Of a stretch of DNA of 43,368 nucleotides, positions 17,301 through 26,043 are shown in pieces. The stretch lies in the NCBI GenBank assembly GCA_026397205.1, contig JAPLVH010000004.1:1-43368 (forward strand), in the 5' to 3' direction. A model generated the notes under the pieces. The model had not been told where the DNA came from. It saw only the letters and a list, made by a program, of their open reading frames with translations, and did no database searches. The DNA comes from Candidatus Berkelbacteria bacterium (GTDB lineage Bacteria; Patescibacteriota; UBA1384; XYA2-FULL-43-10; CAINNR01). Positions within the stretch are counted from its first letter, which is position 1, and each line of letters starts with the position of its first letter. Made by a program: the position numbers and the translations under genes.

Positions 17301-18995
17301 ATGCATGAGAAATTAAAACAAATTCTTATTAGTGCGATCGGAAAAGCTGGCTATAAAGTTCCGGCTGGTTTTGATTTTGGGCCTGCGGAAAACGAAAAGT
17401 TTGGGGATTTTTCGACCAACGCGGCGCTGATCATCGGCAAAAAAGCCGGCGAAACTCCGAAAGATGTTGCGGAAAAAATCGTCGCCAATATTAAAGATAA
17501 AAATATCAAAAACACCGAAATTGCCGGTCCGGGATTTATTAATTTTCACATGTGTCCGGAATTTTTTTGGCAAGAGTTATCAGAAATCCTAAAATCAGGA
17601 CAGGAATTTGGTCGTGGGGATAAGAATCATCGTCAAAAAATTCTCGTCGAATTCATCTCGGCCAATCCAACTGGCCCACTTCACATCGGCAATGCTCGCG
17701 GTGGCCCGATCGGTGAGACACTGTCAAATGTTTTGTCTTGGCTTGGACACGAGGTCGGTCGGGAATTTTATGTCAACGATGCTGGCAGCCAGATTGCTAA
17801 GTTTGGCAAAACCCTCGCTTACTATTATATAGTCAAAACCGACCCGAATTTTCGCTTTCCGGAGGACGGTTATCCCGGCGATTATCCGAAAGAAGTTTCC
17901 GAGGATATTCAAAAAGAACACGCGGTGGAAATCGAAGCGCTAAAAGATGAACTGTTGCCGGAGTTCTTCATTAAACACGGTCTAGAGTTGACGACGCGCC
18001 GAATCAAGGATGATATTGAACTTCTCGGCATCAAATTTGACAATTTCGTTTATGAGAGCGACTTTTTGTCGTCGGGAAAAAGCCAAGCGATTGTCAATCA
18101 ACTAAAAGAAATCGGAAAGACGACAGACAAAGAGGGTGCGGTTTGGTTTACCGCTGACGAATCCGCCAGCCGGCGGATTGACGGCGACGACAAAGAAAAT
18201 GTTTTGGTTCGTTCGGACGCCGAAAAGTCGTTGACCTATTTCGCTAGTGACATCGCTTATCACAAAGACAAGTTTGATCGCGACTTTAAAAAATTAATTG
18301 ACATCTGGGGACCGAATCATCACGGTCACATCGCCAGGTTGAAATCAGCAATGGCGGCGTTGGGATATGACCCGAAAAATTTGGAAATTATGCTTTACCA
18401 GAATGTCAAATTAAAAAAAGACGGCGAGGTCAAGCAGATGGGCAAGCGGCTGGGAAATTTTATTAACATTGCCGATCTGGTTAATAAACTCAAAGTTCCG
18501 GCAGATGTTTTCAAGTTTATGATCATTTCTCACTCGTCGTCATCAATTCTTGATTTTGATTTGGACCTAGCGCTAGAGCAGTCGGAAAAAAACCCGGTTT
18601 ACTATTTGCAATACGCTTACGCTCGAATTTGTAGTATTTTGCGCAAGGCCGACAAAAAAGTTGTTGAAGAGTTGGAAAAAATTGCCAGGGGAGAGGTGAG
18701 TGCTGGGATGTCAGAGTTTACCAATTTGACCGACAAAAAAGAGATTTATTTGATTCTTAAGCTAGCGGAATTTCCCGAGGTGCTGAAAAAAATCGAAAGC
18801 GATTTTCAAATTCAGGCGCTCCCCCATTTCGCGACAAAAATTGCCGGGGGATACCACGATTTTTATAGTTCAAATATTGTTTTGTCCGATGATAAAAAAC
18901 TCACCCGCTCTCGCCTTTTGTTAATTTTAGCAACTCGAAATGTTCTAAAAATTTGTTTGACTTTGATGGGGATCTCGGCACCGGAGAAAATGTAA
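17301..18995 (+). CDS. argS: Arginyl-tRNA synthetase
   Basis: SANPTGPLHIGNARGGPIGETLSNVL, YVNDAGSQI, QMGKRLGNFI; start ATG after GGTGAG. Confidence 0.93.
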   Translation: MHEKLKQILISAIGKAGYKVPAGFDFGPAENEKFGDFSTNAALIIGKKAGETPKDVAEKIVANIKDKNIKNTEIAGPGFINFHMCPEFFWQELSEILKSGQEFGRGDKNHRQKILVEFISANPTGPLHIGNARGGPIGETLSNVLSWLGHEVGREFYVNDAGSQIAKFGKTLAYYYIVKTDPNFRFPEDGYPGDYPKEVSEDIQKEHAVEIEALKDELLPEFFIKHGLELTTRRIKDDIELLGIKFDNFVYESDFLSSGKSQAIVNQLKEIGKTTDKEGAVWFTADESASRRIDGDDKENVLVRSDAEKSLTYFASDIAYHKDKFDRDFKKLIDIWGPNHHGHIARLKSAMAALGYDPKNLEIMLYQNVKLKKDGEVKQMGKRLGNFINIADLVNKLKVPADVFKFMIISHSSSSILDFDLDLALEQSEKNPVYYLQYAYARICSILRKADKKVVEELEKIARGEVSAGMSEFTNLTDKKEIYLILKLAEFPEVLKKIESDFQIQALPHFATKIAGGYHDFYSSNIVLSDDKKLTRSRLLLILATRNVLKICLTLMGISAPEKM

Positions 18996-19069
18996 CAGCG
19001 TCGAATGAGGCCGAGTTTTGTATCGGCGTGAACCGAATGAATTATATTCGCAGCACAAATATAAATTAA

Positions 19070-19105
19070 ACTGGGATTATTCAATACGTATTGAATATCT
19101 CCAGT
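19070..19105. repeat. 36-bp palindrome with 3 mismatched pairs (P3), AATACGTATT centre, upstream of PaaX/Cas2-like gene 2
   Basis: ACTGGGATTATTCAATACGTATTGAATATCTCCAGT; ends 17 nt before the ATG. Confidence 0.92.
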
Positions 19106-19122
19106 AAAGTTGGGTAAAAAGG

Positions 19123-19686
19123 ATGAAGAAAAAAACGAAACAAAAAATAAAAAGAAAGTTGGGAGAAATTTCGATCAATTTATTGGAGCTGATTGCCAAT
19201 GTTCCAGTCGCGATCGCTGGCGGTTTTTTGGATCCATACTCGGTATATCGAAGTGCGCCGAGAAACAGCAATATTCTGGATGATTTTTTTGATCGGCTTC
19301 GAACATTAAACGAAGGCGGATATATCGAAATTGTTAAAGACGGTAAACGTAAAAGTATTCGCTTAACCAATAAAGGCAAAATTAAATTGCTTGAAGGGAA
19401 AAAATCTGAGCAGACAGATGGTAAATGGCGAATTTTATCATTTGATGTCCCTAGGGCAAAGAATAAGCTTCGCGACCAATTTCGTCGTTCGATCAAGAGA
19501 ATCGGTTTCAAGCAAGTTCAGCAAAGTTTGTGGGTATCACCATTTATAAATGCCGACGAAATTGATTTAATAATCGATGAGCTAAAAATTAGAGAATATG
19601 TTGCGTATTTTATTATCGCTAAAACCGATATTGCCGAGCATTTGGAAGTGATGTTTGCCAATGAATTTCGAAATATCAATTTTTAA
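19123..19686 (+). CDS. PaaX/Cas2-like protein, paralogue of 11792-12364
   Basis: C-terminal half nearly identical in protein sequence to gene 1; N-terminal third more divergent. Confidence 0.7.
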   Translation: MKKKTKQKIKRKLGEISINLLELIANVPVAIAGGFLDPYSVYRSAPRNSNILDDFFDRLRTLNEGGYIEIVKDGKRKSIRLTNKGKIKLLEGKKSEQTDGKWRILSFDVPRAKNKLRDQFRRSIKRIGFKQVQQSLWVSPFINADEIDLIIDELKIREYVAYFIIAKTDIAEHLEVMFANEFRNINF

Positions 19687-19724
19687 TCTTAGGTAATTGT
19701 AACAACTCGTCTTAAGAAAAATTT

Positions 19725-19760
19725 ACTGGAGATATTCAATACGTATTGAATATCTCCAGT
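19725..19760. repeat. 36-bp perfect palindrome (P4), AATACGTATT centre, downstream of PaaX/Cas2-like gene 2
   Basis: ACTGGAGATATTCAATACGTATTGAATATCTCCAGT. Confidence 0.95.
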
Positions 19761-19943
19761 TTATTATTTGTGACAAAATATTTGAAAAAGTATTTTCTGG
19801 AGCGGAGAATTTAATCACTAAAGAAAAACTTTCCCAGAAATACTTGACTACTACTACTACTATGTAAGACAGAAACTAGATTTGCAAATTTCTAATTTCT
19901 AATTACAAATGTCAAATAAGAAATTAATTAATTGAAAGGAAAA

Positions 19944-20234
19944 ATGGGAGAGAAAATTGGGCCGAGTGAGGAAGATTTGCAAATTCGTGAAGGTGAACCG
20001 GAGGGTCGGGTGGATGATGTTGATTTAGCTAATGATCGCGCTAATTTATCAGAATCTTATCGTGAAAAGAGGAATGTTTACTTAAAAGGTCATGAGCAAT
20101 ATCGAGAGGCGCACTCAGAACATCAAACTTCAATGGACACAGTCAAGAAAATCGACGACGAAGGTGGATTTGGCAAAATGGCTAAAATGGCGGAAGAGGG
20201 TGAACTAGACAATGAATTGACCGATAAAAAATAA
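19944..20234 (+). CDS. Small acidic hypothetical protein (96 aa)
   Basis: GAAAGGAAAAATG start region; downstream hairpin. Confidence 0.6.
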   Translation: MGEKIGPSEEDLQIREGEPEGRVDDVDLANDRANLSESYREKRNVYLKGHEQYREAHSEHQTSMDTVKKIDDEGGFGKMAKMAEEGELDNELTDKK

Positions 20235-20255
20235 CTATCATATAACCAGAGAATC

Positions 20256-20287
20256 AAGAAAACCAGCTTTAATGGCTGATTTTCTTT
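20256..20287 (+). terminator. Putative terminator hairpin
   Basis: AAGAAAACCAGCTTTAATGGCTGATTTTCTTT. Confidence 0.6.
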
Positions 20288-20397
20288 GCCAAATTAATAA
20301 ATTGTAGATTTCTCCTCGAGTCGAAATGACCCAACTTCGCCCCGATATTCTTCGGGACTTCGCTGGGCAAGCTGAAAAGATTGCTTCGTTCCTCGCA

Positions 20398-20579
20398 ATG
20401 ACAAAACAATTTAGTTCTCACTTAGTCGTTCGAACAATAAACTATTGTGGATTCCCGACCAAGTCGGGAATGACCCCAACTTCGCCCGCCCTGGGCGGGC
20501 TTCGCTGGGCAAGCATGGATTGCCGCGTCCCTCGTAATGACAAAACAATTTAGTTCTCACTTAGTCGTTCGAACAATAA
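20398..20579. repeat. Pair of 43-bp exact direct repeats (20398-20440, 20537-20579) inside a mosaic of genome-type interspersed repeats
   Basis: ATGACAAAACAATTTAGTTCTCACTTAGTCGTTCGAACAATAA twice; between them GATTCCCGACCAAGTCGGGAATGACCCC and GATTGCCGCGTCCCTCGTAATGAC-type modules. Confidence 0.85.
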
Positions 20580-20650
20580 GATTTATTGGTAATTTCGTTC
20601 TCTGAATTATTCGCCCACAGGGTCAGCTTTGCAAGATAAATTGGTAAGGA

Positions 20651-22813
20651 CTAAATTGTTTCTTCAAAAACCTTACTCCCGGAAATCAACCAGAGTTTGC
20701 CGAGTTTGCCGTTGACTGCGAAATCAGAGAGTGGCAAAGATGAATCGGCGACGAATTGTTTCAAATAATTTCCACTTTTGGAAAATTCTAAAACTCGATT
20801 TGCTGTTTTGTCCAAAATAAAGATCGCACTCGAATCGGCGCTGGCGTAAATTTTTGCTGGGCTGGAAATTGTTGCGTCCGGCGTCGGAATCGCACCAAGG
20901 GCAAAAGTCGTATCAACTGCGCCTTTTCTAATTCGTAACACTTTTCCGTCGGAAGTCAAAACATAAATGTCGCCGTCGATTGAAATGCCGACGGCATTTT
21001 TAATACTGTCATTTGCTTTTGCTAAAACCGAAGTTCCGGCGGAATAGGTCGAATCAGACAAAGTGTGTTTCCAAATTTTGCCACTGCCAGAATCCAAAAG
21101 ATAAATGTTGGTCGAGAAAACCGCGATCGCCGTCGCATCTTCCCAAGTTGCGCCACTGGCCAGCGAAACATCAGCCAAGGAGTTGTCCGAAGTCGAAAAT
21201 TTGACAACTTTTTTCGCCTCAACATAAAGATAAAAAATTCCGGCCGAGGTTGAAAAATCAGGCGACTTGATTTTGCCGTCAGCGCTTCCAAGTGTTGCCA
21301 GTTTGCTGACATTTTTAGTTCTAGTGTCGTAGCTTCGAACCCAGCCATCACCAGCAAAGGTATATATCACAGCGCCGACGGCGTAGGAAATTTCATCGCT
21401 CGAAGTTAGCGTCAAACTCGGCGCCTGACCGGCGGAAATCCGCGTCGCTAAATTCATCTCATCCAACTTTGCCTGAATTTGATTTTCCAAATTGATCGCC
21501 TCGTCGTGAATCGCGGCCGAGCTTTCGGCATTTTTCGCCATACCGAAAGCGTCAACCAGCTCCTGCTTACCGGTTGATTTTTTTAAGCCAATGTCGGTTA
21601 GCGCTTGCTGATAAGTCGAACGGGCGGAATCCAAACTGGTAAGTCCTTGACTTTGATCAACAACGGAAACATTATGCCGGTTATTAATTAAAATTTTGAT
21701 AAAACCGACTGCCAACAAAATTACAATTAAAGTGATATATAAATATCGGCGCTTTTCCGGTTTGATCATTTCCTTGAACCAAAAACCGAGATTGGTGAAA
21801 AAACTACCGCGACGATTTTTTTTGCCGGAAAAATAATTGACTCGCGGCGCGCCAAATTTATTCGATACCGGTTTGATTGCCGCGCCACCGAATTCGCGAG
21901 CCCGACTGCCGACTTTTTTTGCGCTGGAGGAGAGTTTTGGCGAAATATTTCTCGCCCAAAACTCGGCCAGTTTTTTGCCGCTGGCAACGGTCGCTCGGCC
22001 GGAAACTTTTGCCCCAGCTTTGACGCCGCGATAAATTACTTTTGAATAATGTAAAAGCGGTGAGTCGGGGATATCATCCAAAATAATAATTTCCGGGCGA
22101 TCGTCAATCCGCCGGTTGGCGGATCCATCATCAGTTTTTGTGTCATCAGCTAGAGTGCCAGAAAAATTTATCACAATTGAGTTAATGTCCTTGACTTTTG
22201 AGCGACGGAGAATTTTCACCATTTCGGCGATGGCGATTCTGTGATCGCCGGAGTTGACCAGATCGCGAATTTTGTCCAGAGTCAGCCGGGAATACAAATT
22301 AGAATTTCCGATGACGATTTTATCGTCGGCGTCAACATTGCCATCAATCAAACTGACAAAAGTTTTTAGCGGATGAACCTCGTCGGCGGAGATCGGTTTT
22401 TCCGTGATGTGGCTGATTTTGTTGCCGCGGAAAAGATAGCCGGAAATTTTGCCGGTTTGAGAGAATACCAGCTCATCGCCGTCAACAACGCCGACAATCG
22501 CATTCAATTTCCCGATCCACTCGTGTTCGCCGGATTGCGAGAGATCGCCGAGGGCAAGATTGATATTTTTTATTGTCTCCTCAAAATCATCAGTGGGATT
22601 TTTTTTATCATCTGAAAGACCGGAAGTTAGCGCGTCCAAAATTGTATCGCGAATTTTTTCGCCGGCAACCCAGGGTGATTCAATTTCAATTAGATAGAAA
22701 AACCTCGCCGGAGTATTTTCCGGTTCTATTGTGCCGATGAACAGGAAACCGTCCTTGTGTTTCCCTTTCGTGGCGACTTGCCCGATTTGCGCAACAAGGT
22801 TTTTAGCAGACAT
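20651..22813 (-). CDS. Membrane protein with N-terminal PP2C-like domain, central TM and C-terminal beta-propeller-like region (720 aa)
   Basis: N-terminus ...FLFIGTIEPENTPARFFYLIEIESPWVAGEKIRDTILDALTSG...; TM YLYITLIVILLAVGFIKILI; repetitive C-terminal blade-like strands. Confidence 0.7.
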   Translation of the reverse strand: MSAKNLVAQIGQVATKGKHKDGFLFIGTIEPENTPARFFYLIEIESPWVAGEKIRDTILDALTSGLSDDKKNPTDDFEETIKNINLALGDLSQSGEHEWIGKLNAIVGVVDGDELVFSQTGKISGYLFRGNKISHITEKPISADEVHPLKTFVSLIDGNVDADDKIVIGNSNLYSRLTLDKIRDLVNSGDHRIAIAEMVKILRRSKVKDINSIVINFSGTLADDTKTDDGSANRRIDDRPEIIILDDIPDSPLLHYSKVIYRGVKAGAKVSGRATVASGKKLAEFWARNISPKLSSSAKKVGSRAREFGGAAIKPVSNKFGAPRVNYFSGKKNRRGSFFTNLGFWFKEMIKPEKRRYLYITLIVILLAVGFIKILINNRHNVSVVDQSQGLTSLDSARSTYQQALTDIGLKKSTGKQELVDAFGMAKNAESSAAIHDEAINLENQIQAKLDEMNLATRISAGQAPSLTLTSSDEISYAVGAVIYTFAGDGWVRSYDTRTKNVSKLATLGSADGKIKSPDFSTSAGIFYLYVEAKKVVKFSTSDNSLADVSLASGATWEDATAIAVFSTNIYLLDSGSGKIWKHTLSDSTYSAGTSVLAKANDSIKNAVGISIDGDIYVLTSDGKVLRIRKGAVDTTFALGAIPTPDATISSPAKIYASADSSAIFILDKTANRVLEFSKSGNYLKQFVADSSLPLSDFAVNGKLGKLWLISGSKVFEETI

Positions 22814-22842
22814 CTTTATATTTATATTTTAGCACTTTTTTT

Positions 22843-22877
22843 TGGTCGGGGCGATCCGCCCGAGGCGGACGACCTTC
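22843..22877 (-). repeat. tRNA-Pro 3'-half-like copy with T-arm replaced by TCCGCC-NNN-GGCGGA hairpin
   Basis: TGGTCGGGGCGATCCGCCCGAGGCGGACGACCTTC vs the same-length TGGTCGGAGAGAGAGGATTCGAACCTCCGATCTTC in the true tRNA. Confidence 0.5.
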
Positions 22878-22886
22878 CACTGTCGC

Positions 22887-22964
22887 TGGTCGGAGAGAGA
22901 GGATTCGAACCTCCGATCTTCGGACCCCCAGCCCGACGCATTAACCAAACTATGCTACTCTCCG
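22887..22964 (-). tRNA. tRNA-Pro (GGG)
   Basis: CGGAGAG/CTCTCCG acceptor stem, encoded CCA, TTCGAAT T-loop, anticodon loop CTGGGGG. Confidence 0.92.
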
Positions 22965-23104
22965 CTGATTTAATCGTATCAATTTGATAGAGTTTGTAAA
23001 GATTAGATGACCATTCTCATATTCTGCAGAATTAGAGAATAGCTGTCAAATCAAAAAATTCCGAAATTGATCCGGAATATCACAAAAGAAGAAAAACAAT
23101 TGTA

Positions 23105-23263
23105 TTACTTGATTTTTTTTACCGATGTCCTCAGGCAACGAGTACACAAAACAACGCCGTTAACTTTTTGCAAATTCGGCAAAAACTTGCGCTTGGAGTG
23201 GCGTTGTGAATGGGAAACATAGTTCCCGGAAATTTTCTTTTTTTCGCAAACGGAGCAAATCAT
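23105..23263 (-). CDS. rpmB: Ribosomal protein bL28 (52 aa)
   Basis: Translates MICSVCEKKKISGNYVSHSQRHSKRKFLPNLQKVNGVVLCTRCLRTSVKKIK*; absent from the ORF track because of size. Confidence 0.92.
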   Translation of the reverse strand: MICSVCEKKKISGNYVSHSQRHSKRKFLPNLQKVNGVVLCTRCLRTSVKKIK

Positions 23264-23269
23264 AATAGA

Positions 23270-23365
23270 TCAAAAATTAAATATCAAAAATCAAAATGAC
23301 AAATTAAATCTCAAAAAGACCCCAGCACAGAGTGCTGACCTACATTTTGATCTTTGTCTAGCTTT
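23270..23365. repeat. Covarying-core intergenic element, copy D (core 23319-23340)
   Basis: ACCC-CAGCAC-AGA-GTGCTG-ACC core with ATCAAAAATCAAAATGACA / ACATTTTGATCTTTG arms. Confidence 0.75.
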
Positions 23366-23553
23366 AGCTGACCCTGCGGGCACTTTGTTTTTTGCATTTG
23401 AAATGCTACAATACTTTTATACTTTATCAAACTTTTCCAGGTTTTACAAGTGTTCCATCACTGACTTTTGTTTCACTGACTTATTGTGATGCTGGTCGCA
23501 TTATTCGTTTTTAGCCATTAGGAATATTCGTTATCCGTTCTTGAAAGATTACT

Positions 23554-24201
23554 ATGTTCATACTAAATTTTTTCAACCAGCCACTTTTCGGGCTCATCGC
23601 AATTATTGGGCTGTTGATTGCAATTACGGTTCATGAATTTGCCCATGCTTGGATGGCGAATCGCCTTGGTGACCCGACGGCAAAATTGATGGGGCGATTG
23701 ACTTTAAATCCGCTGAAACATTTGGATCCGGTCGGAACTTTGTTTTTATTGGTCGCCGGTTTTGGCTGGGGTAAACCGGTGCCGTATAATCCGAGCAATT
23801 TGAAATCCGACGGCGACGAAATCAAAGTTGCTTTGGCCGGCGTTTCTGCAAACTTTATCCTGGCGTTAATTCTCGGCATTCCGCTACGAATTATTACTTT
23901 GATGCACATTCCGACCGACTCAAATATCATTTATCAAATTTTAGAATTTCTACTGGAAATGAATTTGCTTCTGATCGCTTTCAACATCATTCCGATTCCG
24001 CCGCTTGACGGCTCAAAATTAATTTTCCCTTTCATCAGTTTCGAAGCTCGTCAAACTTACGAGCGAATCGGTCCGATCCTGCTCTTCGGACTAATAATTT
24101 TAACCGCCTTTTCTGGCACTTCAATCCTCGTCCAGTTTATGGATCCAATCATCCGCTTTCTCTCCTTCGTCGTCAAAGGAACATATACCTCTATCTTTTA
24201 G
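23554..24201 (+). CDS. Site-2 protease (M50 family) metalloprotease
   Basis: HEFAHAWMANRLGDPTAKLMGRLTLNPLKHLDPVGT; NIIPIPPLDGSK. Confidence 0.92.
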   Translation: MFILNFFNQPLFGLIAIIGLLIAITVHEFAHAWMANRLGDPTAKLMGRLTLNPLKHLDPVGTLFLLVAGFGWGKPVPYNPSNLKSDGDEIKVALAGVSANFILALILGIPLRIITLMHIPTDSNIIYQILEFLLEMNLLLIAFNIIPIPPLDGSKLIFPFISFEARQTYERIGPILLFGLIILTAFSGTSILVQFMDPIIRFLSFVVKGTYTSIF

Positions 24202-24968
24202 GGGACGGTTCTCTTTTGAGCACGCTTTTTGCAACTTTCTCAATGTTTGGTATAATTATTTTATGCCAAGGCAACCACGATTGCTTCTTTCAAAAAGTTT
24301 TTATCACATCATGACTCGTGGAAATAATCGAAACGAGATTTTTAAGTCCCAAACGGACTATTTTTATTACTTGAAACTTCTTCGTCGTTTCAAGGACGAA
24401 CTTGATTTTGATCTCTATCACTACTGCTTGATGCCGAACCATGTCCATCTACTTATCCAAACGAAAAAATCAAATGATTTTTCCTTGTTCATGAAAAAAA
24501 TCAATCTGGCATATTTTCACCACTTTCGTCAGGAATACGGTTGGGTTGGACATTTTTGGCAGGATCGTTTCAAAAGTCAGCCGGTTGGCAAAGATAATTA
24601 TTTTATCCAGTGTGGAAAATATATTGAGCTAAATCCGGTGCGAAAAGGGCTGACAAAAAAGCCGGAAGAGTGGCGTTTTTCAAGCTATAATTTTTATGTT
24701 GATGGCGCTAAAAATAATTTGTTGACCGAAGATTTCTTGTATCGGGATATTGGCAAAAATACTGAGGAGAGAAAGAAAAAATATCGCGGAATGGTTATCA
24801 GTGAAATTGTTTTAGACGATTACAAGAAAAATGTTTGGGGATCTCCAAATCAAAGATACAACGAGAAGCACAAGGAAAATCAGTATTTTACCAGGCATAA
24901 TCGAGATAAAAGTTGATATTGATTTATGCAGTTGTGCGAAAGTCGTATTCAAAAGAGAACCGTCCCCT
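24199..24968. mobile_element. RAYT-type element bounded by perfect 21-bp inverted repeats
   Basis: TAGGGGACGGTTCTCTTTTGA at 24199-24219 and its exact reverse complement at 24948-24968, enclosing a Y1 transposase gene. Confidence 0.9.
24263..24916 (+). CDS. REP-associated tyrosine transposase (Y1_Tnp/RAYT family)
   Basis: YHIMTRGNNRNEIF, YHYCLMPNHVHLLIQT (HxH), HFWQDRFKSQPV, CGKYIELNPVRKGLTKKPEEWRFSSY. Confidence 0.93.
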   Translation: MPRQPRLLLSKSFYHIMTRGNNRNEIFKSQTDYFYYLKLLRRFKDELDFDLYHYCLMPNHVHLLIQTKKSNDFSLFMKKINLAYFHHFRQEYGWVGHFWQDRFKSQPVGKDNYFIQCGKYIELNPVRKGLTKKPEEWRFSSYNFYVDGAKNNLLTEDFLYRDIGKNTEERKKKYRGMVISEIVLDDYKKNVWGSPNQRYNEKHKENQYFTRHNRDKS

Positions 24969-25023
24969 AGAGCGATAGCGGAATCAAAAGAAGTTTTAAT
25001 TTTGAAATATGGTTTGGAAAAGG

Positions 25024-25060
25024 AAAAAGAGCCACGGTGACCTTTCGGTCGTTGTGACTC
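25024..25060 (-). terminator. Intrinsic terminator for the 25158-25946 gene
   Basis: Minus: GAGTCACAACGACCGAAAGGTCACCGTGGCTCTTTTT. Confidence 0.75.
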
Positions 25061-25157
25061 TTTGGCTTTCCTTACGAATGTCTCTGGATCCCGATGTGTT
25101 GGGGTCCGGTGTTTCTCGCGTGAGTGAGACATTCTCACGGAGGCGCCGAAGCGCGGG

Positions 25158-25946
25158 TTAGATGGCGAGATCCTTGATCTCGACACCAAAGGCAGATAGG
25201 ATGTCATCCGTCCGAGTGCCAAGCTGATCAACGAAGGTGTCCTGCTTCTCGAGCGGGATCAGCGCATCCTCGACTTCAGTCATCGCTTCGTAGACCGGAG
25301 CCGTGTCCGGCCTCTGGTTACGGTTGCTGGTCAGCTCTTTGTACGCAGCCAGCAACTTGTCGGCTGCTTCCTTGACTCGCGTGTTGCTTTGCGCTGGGTC
25401 GAGTCCCTTCCACTTCTTGCCGAGCTCGACGATCGCGTCGGCGAAGCGGTCGGCCGCATGGGTTGTCTGGTTCTTGGCAACTTCCGTCGCCGAAGGCGGC
25501 GGAACGATGACGTTTCGCTCGTCATCCCAGTAGATCCAGATCCCGTTCCAGATTCGTCCCCGAACCCTGTTGATCTCGTTCTCCATCTTAATGATCCCAA
25601 TGACCAACTTGCTGCCCTTGCCGTAGAGCTTCTTGTTGGGGCCTTGAGGGACACTCATCAGCTGACATATTTTGAACCCCATCTGGCCACGATCGCCGAC
25701 GGCCGGGATTCCGGAACCCATCGCGTCCACTGCGGCCTCGAACTCGTCCTCGCCGGTGTTGCCATCAGTTGGCGGATTGGTACCACCGCCGAAGTTGTCC
25801 GGGACGGCAAGCACTTCGAGGACGTGGAACGAAATCTTGGTATCTTCAGGTTCGAAGTGATCAATCTGAACCAAGACGTCCGCTATTGGCGGCTTCTCAG
25901 CTGCGAGACCGTTGCTTTTGAGGCCATCTGCCAGCGTGTTTCCCAT
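25158..25946 (-). CDS. Hypothetical protein (262 aa), relatively G+C-rich
   Basis: ORF with consensus promoter, RBS (AAGGAATG) and terminator; no family recognised. Confidence 0.75.
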   Translation of the reverse strand: MGNTLADGLKSNGLAAEKPPIADVLVQIDHFEPEDTKISFHVLEVLAVPDNFGGGTNPPTDGNTGEDEFEAAVDAMGSGIPAVGDRGQMGFKICQLMSVPQGPNKKLYGKGSKLVIGIIKMENEINRVRGRIWNGIWIYWDDERNVIVPPPSATEVAKNQTTHAADRFADAIVELGKKWKGLDPAQSNTRVKEAADKLLAAYKELTSNRNQRPDTAPVYEAMTEVEDALIPLEKQDTFVDQLGTRTDDILSAFGVEIKDLAI

Positions 25947-26014
25947 TTCACATCATTCCTTCTACTTCAGATTTGTTTTTGGTACGTTGATTGATATTTC
26001 AATCTAACAAAGAC

Positions 26015-26043
26015 ATTATAGCATATAATAAAAAAAATGTCAA
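26015..26043 (-). promoter_or_regulatory. Perfect-consensus promoter TTGACA-N17-TATAAT overlapping an upstream terminator
   Basis: Minus: TTGACATTTTTTTTATTATATGCTATAAT. Confidence 0.85.

Noticed and set aside
19835-19864. (ACT)n run TTGACTACTACTACTACTATG as a promoter
   Set aside because: No suitable -10 at 16-18 bp; probably a simple microsatellite.
25389-25994. 201-aa plus-strand ORF
   Set aside because: Antisense shadow in a G+C-rich gene; the minus-strand ORF has promoter, RBS and terminator.
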